Source: Streptomyces solicavernae (GTDB taxonomy: Bacteria > Actinomycetota > Actinomycetes > Streptomycetales > Streptomycetaceae). From it: a stretch of DNA of 64,000 nucleotides. The position numbers were made by a program, and so were the translations under genes. This document shows positions 44,063-52,234 of the stretch, piece by piece. How positions within the stretch are numbered: the stretch's first letter is position 1; each line of letters starts with the position of its first letter. The notes under the pieces are model-generated. The model saw only the letters and a list, made by a program, of their open reading frames with translations, did no database searches and was not told the origin of the DNA. The stretch lies in assembly GCF_029968095.1 (NCBI RefSeq), contig NZ_JASCIR010000026.1:1-64000 (forward strand), written 5' to 3'.

Positions 44063-45457
44063 TCAGTGGGGAAGTACGGGCTTCTTCTGGAAGAGGAAGT
44101 CGGCGAGGTAGCCCTCCTGGGGGTCGATCGGGTCGTATCCCCGGTCGAACTGCTCGCCGTGGAACACCTTGGTAATGGACGGCTCGGCGACCAGCAGATC
44201 GAGCAGTTCGTCGTCCTTTCCGGTCAGGGACACGATGAGGGAGTCCCGGCAGGCGTGGGCGAGCTCCGCGCGCGGCACCTCGGTCACCGTGACGAAGGGG
44301 AAGGGAAGTTCCACCCGGACCAGCGGTGAGTCCGGCTGCACCCGCAACACGGTGGGCCGCAGAAACCGGGTTCCGTCCAGCTCCACCCGGAGCGGCACGT
44401 CGGTCAGTCGCGCCGTGACGTCCTCCGCTCCCGCCGCGATCTCCCGTTCGACCAGCTTGGCCACGTAGTTCCAGTCGTCAGGGTCGGTGAACGCCGGGAT
44501 GTTCGCGGCCGGATCCGCCAGCGGCAGCACCGGGAACTCCGCGAACTTCGCCGCGAGCGACTCCGCCGCCTCCTGCGCCGACCAGGGGACCGCGATGCTG
44601 CTGACGTTGGTGCACAACCGCCCGCAGCCCTGGAAGGCGAGCCGCGCGAGCCGCGTCCAGGCCTCGTCCCCGGGGTCCTCCGGCAGCACGGCCTTGCTGC
44701 GGCCGAAGTGGTACAGCTTCAGCTTGGTCGGGTCGAGGCCCGGCGGATACTGCTCACCCGGCCAGATGACCTGGTCGGCCAGCCGGTGAAAGGTCTCGGC
44801 GCTGTCATGGCAGATCGACACAGCACCGTCGGGAAGCCCCGCCTCGTACAGCGCCTCGACGAAGATCGCCGCCACGAACGGATCGTGCTTCGAGGTGCTG
44901 ACCAGGGTCGGCCTCCGGCTCGCAAGCACCTGGAGCCACTCGATGGCGATGGTCGGGAAGTTGGCGGGCACCCGCACCATGGCGGTGCGCCCGGCGGGCA
45001 GCCAGGACCAACCGCGCCCGGTCTGACCGGTCCGGTACGGGGAGGTGGTGCCGTCCAGTGACTGAACGGCCATGATGTCGTCAAGGCGCAGCATCTGGTC
45101 CACGACGGCCAGGATGCCGCGGGCGGCCCGGCGCACTGGCAGCCCGCAGGCCGAAGAGAGGGCAGCCAGCTCTGCGGTGAGCGCGCCGCCCTCGACCCGG
45201 TGACGGACGATCTCGGCCGCGCGGCGGAACAGCGCGAACCACTCGTCGTCGTCGATGGATTGCAGTGCCGGAACGGCTGCCTTGGCACGGTTCACCATGC
45301 GCTGCTGCACCAGGCGGCTCGCGTGGTCCACGGTGGCGACCGGTTCGCCGCGGCATCCGGACAGCTCGGCAGGGCGGGCGGACCAGGTCGGCTCGGCGCC
45401 CACCCAGGAGGGCACGGCGGGCAGGCGCTTCGCGGTGGCGGTTGGCGGTTGCGACAA
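44063..45457 (-). CDS. LuxC-like acyl-CoA/acyl-AMP reductase (aldehyde-forming)
   Basis: 464 residues of the LuxC/aldehyde-dehydrogenase superfamily. The probable catalytic cysteine is in FQGCGRLCTNVSSIAVPW; VRVPANFPTIAIEWLQVLAS is the nucleotide-fold entry. It ends 13 bp before the LuxE-like gene, so the two probably form an acid reductase. Start is a TTG at 45457 with AGGGAG 7 nt upstream; the frame further upstream is antisense to other sequence. In this cluster it may make the semialdehyde used by the CarB homologue. Confidence 0.75.
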   Translation of the reverse strand: MSQPPTATAKRLPAVPSWVGAEPTWSARPAELSGCRGEPVATVDHASRLVQQRMVNRAKAAVPALQSIDDDEWFALFRRAAEIVRHRVEGGALTAELAALSSACGLPVRRAARGILAVVDQMLRLDDIMAVQSLDGTTSPYRTGQTGRGWSWLPAGRTAMVRVPANFPTIAIEWLQVLASRRPTLVSTSKHDPFVAAIFVEALYEAGLPDGAVSICHDSAETFHRLADQVIWPGEQYPPGLDPTKLKLYHFGRSKAVLPEDPGDEAWTRLARLAFQGCGRLCTNVSSIAVPWSAQEAAESLAAKFAEFPVLPLADPAANIPAFTDPDDWNYVAKLVEREIAAGAEDVTARLTDVPLRVELDGTRFLRPTVLRVQPDSPLVRVELPFPFVTVTEVPRAELAHACRDSLIVSLTGKDDELLDLLVAEPSITKVFHGEQFDRGYDPIDPQEGYLADFLFQKKPVLPH

Positions 45458-45468
45458 GATGGATCTCC

Positions 45469-46170
45469 CTAGCGGTGGTTGCGCACGTGGTCGGTCACCC
45501 GGAGCCAGGTTTCTGGGGTCTGTGGGTCTGCGGTGAAGTCGTAGGTGAGTCCGTCCTGACGGACAGAGACAAGCGCGGCCGAGGTCGAGCCGTACGGCCG
45601 ACCCGCTTCGAGCCGGTTGACGAGCAGGGCCTCCTGTGCGGCGGGGGAAGGCTCGGGGTGTTCGAGCAGGGTCCGCCATGCGTCGTCGGCGAGGCCGGCC
45701 AGTTTCGGCAGGAAGCGGCGGACCCGCGCATGTTCCAGGTCGTCGAGTCCGCCGTAGGTGAGCGTGTGGTTGCCTGCGGGCACCTCCCGGGTTTGCAGTC
45801 GGTGCCCGTCCCAACTCACCACCTGTGCCCGGCCGGGTTCGGCGTGCAGCAAGTGGAAGCCGGGCAGGTTGGCGACGTCGTCCTGGGTCGGCACGCCGCG
45901 CCGGAGCATCCGCAGCGGCAGCGCGCCACGGCTGCCGGGATTCTCAGGTATCTCGCCCGGACCGTTCACGAGCACCGCGGCCGCGGAGCGGTCGGTCCGC
46001 ACGGCGAGCCAGGTCCCACCCGAGATCAGGTCCAGCCCTCCGACGAGGTTCGGGTCAGGCCAGTGCCTGTCCGGTAACGACCAGGGCCGGTCCAGGAATT
46101 CGTCCCGCACGGCGGCCATCAGCACGGCCGCGTCCGGGCCCGCGTGGACCCGAAACAATATGGTGCACAT
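45469..46170 (-). CDS. NRDE/TANGO2-family protein (Ntn-type Cys2)
   Basis: 233 residues beginning MCTILFRVHAG; NRDE proteins start with Met-Cys-Thr, the cysteine becoming N-terminal after Met removal. LDLISGGTWLAVRTD and the NHTLTYGGLDD segment also fit. I start at the ATG at 46170; an ATG 30 bp upstream would bury the cysteine. Members are poorly understood (haem handling, possible amide hydrolysis). First gene of the LuxC/LuxE operon and divergent from argJ. Confidence 0.75.
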   Translation of the reverse strand: MCTILFRVHAGPDAAVLMAAVRDEFLDRPWSLPDRHWPDPNLVGGLDLISGGTWLAVRTDRSAAAVLVNGPGEIPENPGSRGALPLRMLRRGVPTQDDVANLPGFHLLHAEPGRAQVVSWDGHRLQTREVPAGNHTLTYGGLDDLEHARVRRFLPKLAGLADDAWRTLLEHPEPSPAAQEALLVNRLEAGRPYGSTSAALVSVRQDGLTYDFTADPQTPETWLRVTDHVRNHR

Positions 46171-46213
46171 GACTTCCCCGTAGGCCGACACCTCGTCCAC
46201 TCAGACGTGATCC

Positions 46214-46227
46214 TGCATTCTTATGCA
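46214..46227. promoter_or_regulatory. ARG-box-like palindrome
   Basis: TGCAT-TCTT-ATGCA is a perfect palindrome with the 5-4-5 geometry of ArgR boxes (TGAAT-N4-ATTCA in E. coli). It is 44 bp upstream of the NRDE-LuxC-LuxE operon and 233 bp from argJ. Binding by the genome's ArgR would tie the cluster to arginine supply. Confidence 0.6.
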
Positions 46228-46459
46228 CTGCCTGTCCAGCGCGTGTGACGTCGCTCACGGTGCACCGAGAGATCGCGTGCGCTTCCAACTAATGCGATAG
46301 AGCTGGGCAGTTGCAGTGCTCTCGACGTCAGGCCCCTTGGGTCGCTGCGTTGAATTCCCTCGGCGATCTCGGGGGTTTGAGGTATCATCATTCGCAGCAG
46401 TGCATACTCTGTATCTCGAATGCGCGGTTCTTGACGCGTCGGATGAGAGGGGTGATGGC

Positions 46460-47614
46460 ATGTCATCACCGAGTCCACGAGGCTTTCGCAGTCGGACAGC
46501 GGCTTGGGGAATCAAGGACGATGCGGACGACTTCACGGTCGTCCTGTCGGAGGTTCCCGCCGTGGCGTCGGCGGTTTTCACCCAGTCCAGATTCGTCGGG
46601 CCCAGCGTCACGCTGGGCCGTGAGTCGATGGCAACAGGCACGGCTCGCGGTGTCGTGGTCATCGCCCGCAACGCCAACGTCGCCACCGGCGCCGAGGGCA
46701 TGGCGAACGCCATGGAGGTGCGAGCAACCGTCGCCAAGGCTGCCGGAATCCCGCCCGAAGAGCTGCTGATCGCGTCCACCGGAGTCATCGGGCGCCAGTA
46801 CCCGATGGACCGGGTCCGCTCCGGACTGGCCGAGCTCAAGTGGCCTCTGCCGGCAGTGGACTTGGCGGCAGCCGCGAAGGCGATCATGACCACGGACACC
46901 GTCGCCAAGCATGTGGCGCTGCCGTGCGGTGCCGCGACGGTCGGCGCCATCGCCAAGGGCGTCGGCATGATCGAGCCGAACATGGCGACGCTGCTGGTGT
47001 TCTTCTTCACCGACGCTCAACTGGATCAGCCGGTCCTTGACCAGATCTTCCGCCGGGTGGTCGACCGCACGTTCAACGCCCTCAGCATCGACACCGACAC
47101 CTCCACGAGCGACACCGCCGCCATCCTCGCCAACGGCCTGGCAGGCCCGGTGGATGAGGCCGAGTTCGAAGTAGTTCTGTATCAGGCTGCTCTGCAGCTC
47201 GTACGGAGGATCGCCTCGGACGGCGAGGGCGCCAGCAAACTGATCGAGGTGCGGGTGGTCGGCGCGCGTGACGACGCGCAAGCCAAACGGGTCGGCAAGA
47301 CCGTGGTCAACTCGCCGCTGGTGAAGACCGCTGTGCACGGCGCCGACCCCAACTGGGGCCGGGTCGCCATGGCGATCGGCAAGTGCGAGGACGACCTGGA
47401 CATCGACCCGGCGAACGTGGCGATTCGGTTCGGGGACGTCGAGACGTACCCGACGCCCGCGACCGACGAGGTACTGGCCGCCGCCACTGCACACCTGAAG
47501 GGCAGCGAGATCGTGATCACCATCGAACTCGGCATCGCCGCAGGAGAGTTCACCGTCTACGGCTGCGACCTCACCGACGGATACATCAGGATCAACGCCG
47601 ACTACACGACCTGA
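46460..47614 (+). CDS. argJ: Glutamate N-acetyltransferase / ornithine acetyltransferase paralogue
   Basis: 384 residues. The self-cleavage site with the nucleophilic threonine is in GMIEPNMATLLVFF, and the TSTSDTAAILANG and NSPLVKTAVHGADPNWGR segments are complete, so it should process and work. It moves acetyl from N-acetylornithine to glutamate. Clavulanic acid clusters carry the same type of gene (oat2). GAGGGG lies before the ATG. It heads a plus-strand run with the FemAB-like, ATP-grasp and MFS genes. Confidence 0.92.
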   Translation: MSSPSPRGFRSRTAAWGIKDDADDFTVVLSEVPAVASAVFTQSRFVGPSVTLGRESMATGTARGVVVIARNANVATGAEGMANAMEVRATVAKAAGIPPEELLIASTGVIGRQYPMDRVRSGLAELKWPLPAVDLAAAAKAIMTTDTVAKHVALPCGAATVGAIAKGVGMIEPNMATLLVFFFTDAQLDQPVLDQIFRRVVDRTFNALSIDTDTSTSDTAAILANGLAGPVDEAEFEVVLYQAALQLVRRIASDGEGASKLIEVRVVGARDDAQAKRVGKTVVNSPLVKTAVHGADPNWGRVAMAIGKCEDDLDIDPANVAIRFGDVETYPTPATDEVLAAATAHLKGSEIVITIELGIAAGEFTVYGCDLTDGYIRINADYTT

Positions 47615-47652
47615 GGCTTCCCGACGGGAAGGTGGCAGGGGTCAAGGAGATC

Positions 47653-48756
47653 ATGCAGAGCGGCGAGAACACGCTCCTGCGGTGGGAGCGTACTGCGGAC
47701 ATACCCGCGGACGGCTGGGACGGTCTGGCAAGCCCGGACGACCTGTTCCTGTCGCTGCGCTGGTTGCGGGTGGTCGAGGAGACCGCCCGGACGCCGATGC
47801 GGTACTTGTACGTGCAACGCGGTGGCGAGCCGGTCGCCGCCCTGACCACCGCGCTCGCCACGGCAGACGTGCCCTGGGTGAGCGGACGGGTGGACCACCT
47901 GCTCGACCACTGCGCCGCGGAGGGATTCGACGGCGCGGCAGATCTCCAGCAGAGGCTGGGCGGTGGTGCGAGTTCCTTGCTGCCCACGGTCCACTGCGGC
48001 GGCAGACACGTCGGCCGCACCCGCGTGCTGCACACCGCCGGGCCTGACAAGGCCCCGCGTGCCGACGTCGAACTCCTGGTCATGGAGGCGGAGAAGCTGG
48101 CCGCGGACACCGATTCCGCGTCCGTGTCCTTCCCGTACGTCGACGAGCGGGACAGCACGCTCGTCGAGGTGCTGCGGGAGCGTGGCTACGCCTCTTTCAC
48201 CTCCGGCAACTACCATTGGCTTTCGGTTCCCCCTGCGGGGTTTCCCGCGTATGCAGCAGCACTGCCGCGCAAGCGCCGGGTGAGCGCGCTCAGTGAGCGC
48301 TCCAAGGTGCGCGCGGCGGGCTTCGAGATCACCCACGAGCCGGTGACACCGGACATCATCGACACGTTGGCCGATCTGGAAGTGCAACTCCTTGCCAAAT
48401 ATGAGCTTGAGTGGCCGCACGAGCGGTCCGCTGCGGCCATCGGGACCGCCGCTGCCCGGTTCGGCGACGACGCCTCGGTGCTGCTCGCCCGGGCGGACGG
48501 CGCCCTTCGCGGGTTCGCGCTGATGCTGCGCCGCGGCGACCAGTGGTACGCCCGTCAGTGCGGCTTCGACTACGGGTACCTCGGCAAGCTGCCGCTCTAC
48601 TACGAGCTCCTCTACTACTTCGCCGTGGAGCGTGCCGCTGAGCTCAGCGTCGCAACGATCCAGTACGGCATGGGCAGCGACACCGCGAAGCGGTCCCGCG
48701 GCTGCACATCGACCCGGTTGAGCTGCCACGTCCTGCTGCTGGGGAGGCGTGGGTGA
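47653..48756 (+). CDS. FemAB-like / GNAT-fold acyltransferase
   Basis: 367 residues, same family as the gene at 26805: LSERSKVRAAGFEITHEPV, LADLEVQLLAKYELEWPH, LRGFALMLRRGDQWYARQCGFDY and QYGMGSDTAKRSRG. It may transfer an aminoacyl or acyl group to the product. Its stop overlaps the next start by GTGA. After SRG the residues are unlike the family, whereas a +1 frame reads LHIDPVELPRP, closer to relatives; a one-base loss near 48702 is possible. AAGGAG is only 3 nt before the ATG. Confidence 0.75.
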   Translation: MQSGENTLLRWERTADIPADGWDGLASPDDLFLSLRWLRVVEETARTPMRYLYVQRGGEPVAALTTALATADVPWVSGRVDHLLDHCAAEGFDGAADLQQRLGGGASSLLPTVHCGGRHVGRTRVLHTAGPDKAPRADVELLVMEAEKLAADTDSASVSFPYVDERDSTLVEVLRERGYASFTSGNYHWLSVPPAGFPAYAAALPRKRRVSALSERSKVRAAGFEITHEPVTPDIIDTLADLEVQLLAKYELEWPHERSAAAIGTAAARFGDDASVLLARADGALRGFALMLRRGDQWYARQCGFDYGYLGKLPLYYELLYYFAVERAAELSVATIQYGMGSDTAKRSRGCTSTRLSCHVLLLGRRG

Positions 48757-50006
48757 GCCAAGAAGACGTCTTCGTCGTGGTGGAGACACAGCTCTCGCGC
48801 TTCGGCCTGAGCCCGCTCGCCGCGGCGCGGAAACTGGGCTTCCGCACCGTTTTCGTGGCCAGGGACCCCGGTCGTTACGTGGCGAAGTCCGGCGGGAGCG
48901 GCCCTGCCGAGCTAGCGGACCGTGTGGTTCAGGCGGACACCCGTGACGCCGCAGCCGTCGTTGCCGCCGTCCGGTCCGCCGCGGACACCGCCACGGTGCG
49001 CGGCCTGTGCACCTTCACCGACTACAGCGTCGAAGTGGTCGCCGAGGCCGCAAGGCAGCTCGGGCTGCCCGGGCTTTCGCCGCAGGCGGCACACCGGGCG
49101 CGCAACAAGCTGGCGACGCGCACAGCCTGTGCGCGGGCCGGGGTCCCGGGACCGCGCTTCGCGTGGACGGTCACCGAGGAGGCCGCGGTCAGCGCAGCCG
49201 ACGGCATCGGCTATCCGTGCGTGGTCAAGCCGGTCACAGAGGCGGGCAGCATCGGTGTGCGACTGTGCCGCAGCGCAGCTGAAGTACGGGAACACTTCCT
49301 GGATTTGACGTCGGACGGACACGACTTCCGAGGGCAGGCAAAGCCCGTCGGCGCACTGATCGAGGAGTACTTGATCGGCTACGAGGTGAGCGTGGAGTCC
49401 GTGCTCGCAGGCGGGCGGCGCCGCACGATCGGCGTGGTCGACAAGGTGCTCGGGGGCCACCCGCACTTCGTCGAGCTGGGGGAGAGCTTCCCGTCGATGC
49501 TCCCCGAACCGGTGACGCGCGGGGCAACCGAGGCCGCGGAAGCGGCGCTTGACGCGATCGGCCATGACTTCGGAGCGGCGCACGTCGAGCTGAAGATGAC
49601 CGCGGCCGGTGCCAGGCTGGTGGAGGTCAACGCACGACCGGCCGGTGCGGAGATCACCCGGTTGATCCTCGATGCCACCGGGATCGACCTGCCTCTCCAG
49701 GTCGTCCGGCTGCACGCCGGCCTGCACGCCGAGGTCGACCAGCGGTGGCACCGCGCCGCGGCATCGCGGTACATCACGGCCGGTGCCACGGGCGCCCTCC
49801 GTGCCGTGCACGGCGCAGAGTTGGCCCGCCGGGTCGCCGACAGCGTCGAGGTGGAGCTGGAGGCGGTGGCAGGGGACCAGGTCCGCTCGCCCACCAGCAA
49901 CATGGACGTGATCGGCCAGGTCGTCGCGGTTGGCGACAGCGCCGTCGAGGCGGTCAGGCTGTCCGACGCGGCGCTCGGTCAGATACAGATCGAGGTGCTC
50001 CCGTGA
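48753..50006 (+). CDS. ATP-grasp amide/peptide ligase
   Basis: 417 residues. Pre-ATP-grasp domain to ~residue 105, then the ATP-binding strand YPCVVKPVTEAGSIGVRLC, LIEEYLIGYEVSVESVL and the Mg-binding DFGAAHVELKM and VEVNARPAGAEI. This is the carboxylate-amine ligase group that includes BacD and clavulanate GcaS. It would join an amino acid to the core or its precursor. GTG start at 48753 with GGGGAGG, overlapping the acyltransferase stop. Confidence 0.88.
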   Translation: MSQEDVFVVVETQLSRFGLSPLAAARKLGFRTVFVARDPGRYVAKSGGSGPAELADRVVQADTRDAAAVVAAVRSAADTATVRGLCTFTDYSVEVVAEAARQLGLPGLSPQAAHRARNKLATRTACARAGVPGPRFAWTVTEEAAVSAADGIGYPCVVKPVTEAGSIGVRLCRSAAEVREHFLDLTSDGHDFRGQAKPVGALIEEYLIGYEVSVESVLAGGRRRTIGVVDKVLGGHPHFVELGESFPSMLPEPVTRGATEAAEAALDAIGHDFGAAHVELKMTAAGARLVEVNARPAGAEITRLILDATGIDLPLQVVRLHAGLHAEVDQRWHRAAASRYITAGATGALRAVHGAELARRVADSVEVELEAVAGDQVRSPTSNMDVIGQVVAVGDSAVEAVRLSDAALGQIQIEVLP

Positions 50007-51235
50007 CCACGACGGACGCCTCACCGCGCACGGGCTTGCGTGCCGTGCTGCCCAGCGGACGCGGAGTGGTCCCCTTCGGTCTCTCCAACCTGGTCGGCGC
50101 GTTAGGCACCGGCGTGTTCTACCCATACACGCTGCTGTTCTTCCCGGCCCTGCTGGGCATTCCGCTCACCCAGGTCGGTCTGGTCCTGACCGTGACGGCG
50201 CTGGTCGCGCTGCCGGGAATGTTCTGGGTGGGGCGGCTCATAGACCGGATGGGCCCGCGGCCGGTGCTGATCGCGGCAGCCCTGCTGCGGGCAGCCGGGT
50301 TCGTCGGATACGTCTCCCTCCGCCACATCGTGGCCTTCGCCTTGTTCAGCGTCCTCATCGCGCTGTGCAACAGGGCCGATCAGGCAGCGTCACCCGCCCT
50401 AGCCGTCGCCCTGGCGCCGCACGGTGAACGCAACCGGTGGCTCGCGCTCACCCGCACCGTCTTCAACGCGGGTATCGGCGGTGGTGCGTTGCTGGGCAGC
50501 ACACTGATCGTCAGCGGTGAGGAGGCACTCGTCTGGCTCGGCCTTGCCAATGCCGCCGGATTCCTCGTCGCGGGGCTCGTGCTGTGGCCGCTGCGGACAC
50601 CGCCGGTTCCCCCGGCCGATCCGGCTCAACTCAGCCGCGGAGCATGGCGTGACCGACCGTTCCTCGTCGTCGTCCTGATCAACTCCTTGCTGTGGTTCGT
50701 CGCGTTGGCGGTGGAAACCGGCTTGTCCGCCTACATGGTCGGGACCCTCGGTGCGCCCGCGTGGCTGGCCGGCACGCTGTTCGCCGTCAACACCGGTCTC
50801 CTCATCGTTTTCCAGCTGCCGTTCACCTCGGCGCTGGAGCGCCTGGGGAACACCACCGTGCTCGTCGCGGGTGCGGCTCTCGTCACAGCCTTCCTCGTGG
50901 CGATGGCGCTGGGCACCACCCTGAGCGGCACCGCCCTGGTCGTCTTCCTGCTGGTCGGCATGGTGATCTACACCTTGGGCGAACTGGCGGTGGCGCACGC
51001 ACGCTACGCCCTGCTCACCGATCTGCCACCGCCCGCAGAACTTGGCTCCTTCCTGGCGTTCAACCAAGTTGCTGCCGGGGTCTCCGGTGCCCTGGTGCCG
51101 TTCATCGTGGCTGCGCTGCTCGATTCGGCTCCCGCCGGGCTGTGGTGGCTGATGGCCGCACTCACCGCGGCCACCGTGGCAGGGGTGCTGGCGGTGCGTC
51201 CGCTGCTGCTGGCCCGCAGTGAAACTCAACATTGA
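50003..51235 (+). CDS. MFS exporter of the cluster
   Basis: 410 residues, 12 membrane helices (DHA1-like). Loop 2-3 is GRLIDRMGPRPVLIAAALL; TM5 region ARTVFNAGIGGGALLGS. GTG start overlaps the ATP-grasp stop by GTGA. It contains a TTA leucine codon (50102-50104), so translation depends on bldA tRNA. Likely exports the product. Confidence 0.88.
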   Translation: MTTTDASPRTGLRAVLPSGRGVVPFGLSNLVGALGTGVFYPYTLLFFPALLGIPLTQVGLVLTVTALVALPGMFWVGRLIDRMGPRPVLIAAALLRAAGFVGYVSLRHIVAFALFSVLIALCNRADQAASPALAVALAPHGERNRWLALTRTVFNAGIGGGALLGSTLIVSGEEALVWLGLANAAGFLVAGLVLWPLRTPPVPPADPAQLSRGAWRDRPFLVVVLINSLLWFVALAVETGLSAYMVGTLGAPAWLAGTLFAVNTGLLIVFQLPFTSALERLGNTTVLVAGAALVTAFLVAMALGTTLSGTALVVFLLVGMVIYTLGELAVAHARYALLTDLPPPAELGSFLAFNQVAAGVSGALVPFIVAALLDSAPAGLWWLMAALTAATVAGVLAVRPLLLARSETQH

Positions 51236-51439
51236 TCGTTCATCCCGTCGTTCGGCCCCGCCGTGCCCGGGCCAGTTCGCAGGCTTCCCGAAGGTGAGAC
51301 ACCGTCAGGGCGCTGCGCAGGGCCCGGACGGCAAGCGGCCGAGGGATTCGCTTTTACGTGATGTTCGCCTGTCCCTGCTCTTCGTTCCGGCTGCCGTGAT
51401 CCAAAGCGGCGTTCGAGAAGATATCTGGAGGAATGTTTC

Positions 51440-52234
51440 ATGACCGATCGCTATGAGGAATTCGACTTCGGTGTGGCTGTGCAGGACGGCGTCGCCCTTG
51501 TCGAATTCAACGACACCCATCGGCACAACCCATGGTCGATGCCGCGGATGGCAGGACTCACCCGGCTGCTCACGGAGTTCGGGCGGGACGACCAGGTCCG
51601 CTCCGTGGTCCTGTTCAGCGGGGTGGGCCGGTCGTTCGGTGTCGGTGGCAGCTTCCACGAAACGGCGAAATTCACCGGTGGCGATGAGGTCGATGCCTGG
51701 ATCGACCAGGTCACCGACCTTTACATCGCGTCGCTCCAGATGGACCGGCCACTGACCGCGGCGATCGACGGCTATGCCATCGGTATCGGCCTCCAGATAG
51801 CACTCACGGCAGATTACCGAGTGGGCAGCAGTCGATGTCTGCTCAAGATGCCCGAGTTCGAGCTCGGTATTGCGTGTACCTTCGGCGGGTTCATGCTCGA
51901 AACCGTGGTCGGCCGGGCCGTGACGCAGAAGATGCTGATGTCCTGCGCCGAATGGGATGCGGCGCAGTCGGAACGGGACAACCTCCTGCACGAGGTCGTG
52001 CCGGCGGAGGCCCTGCGGGAGGCCGCACTGCGCCGGGCCAGTCAGGCCGCCGGGTTCAGCGCAGCGGGTTTCCGTAAGACCAAGCCGTACCTGAACGCGA
52101 ACTACATCGAAGGGCTTGAGCGGACCAGGGTGGCCGGGAAGCTTGCCCATCGGGCAGCGTTCGCCGCCGGGGATGCGCAGCGCAAGATGAGCCGTGTCAT
52201 CGGTGCGAACGCGGTGGCTGGAGCCGGGCGATGA
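51440..52234 (+). CDS. carB: CarB-like carboxymethylproline synthase (crotonase superfamily)
   Basis: 264 residues. Close to CarB of Pectobacterium as I remember it: oxyanion-hole segment GRSFGVGGSFHE (CarB RSFSAGGDF), WIDQVTDLY, AAIDGYAIGIGLQIAL, and MPEFELGI, whose Glu139 matches the CarB general-base/acid Glu131. CarB joins the malonyl-CoA-derived acetyl unit to pyrroline-5-carboxylate to give carboxymethylproline. GGAGG precedes the ATG, and its stop overlaps the next start (ATGA). An ordinary enoyl-CoA hydratase is less likely because of the neighbours. Confidence 0.9.
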   Translation: MTDRYEEFDFGVAVQDGVALVEFNDTHRHNPWSMPRMAGLTRLLTEFGRDDQVRSVVLFSGVGRSFGVGGSFHETAKFTGGDEVDAWIDQVTDLYIASLQMDRPLTAAIDGYAIGIGLQIALTADYRVGSSRCLLKMPEFELGIACTFGGFMLETVVGRAVTQKMLMSCAEWDAAQSERDNLLHEVVPAEALREAALRRASQAAGFSAAGFRKTKPYLNANYIEGLERTRVAGKLAHRAAFAAGDAQRKMSRVIGANAVAGAGR

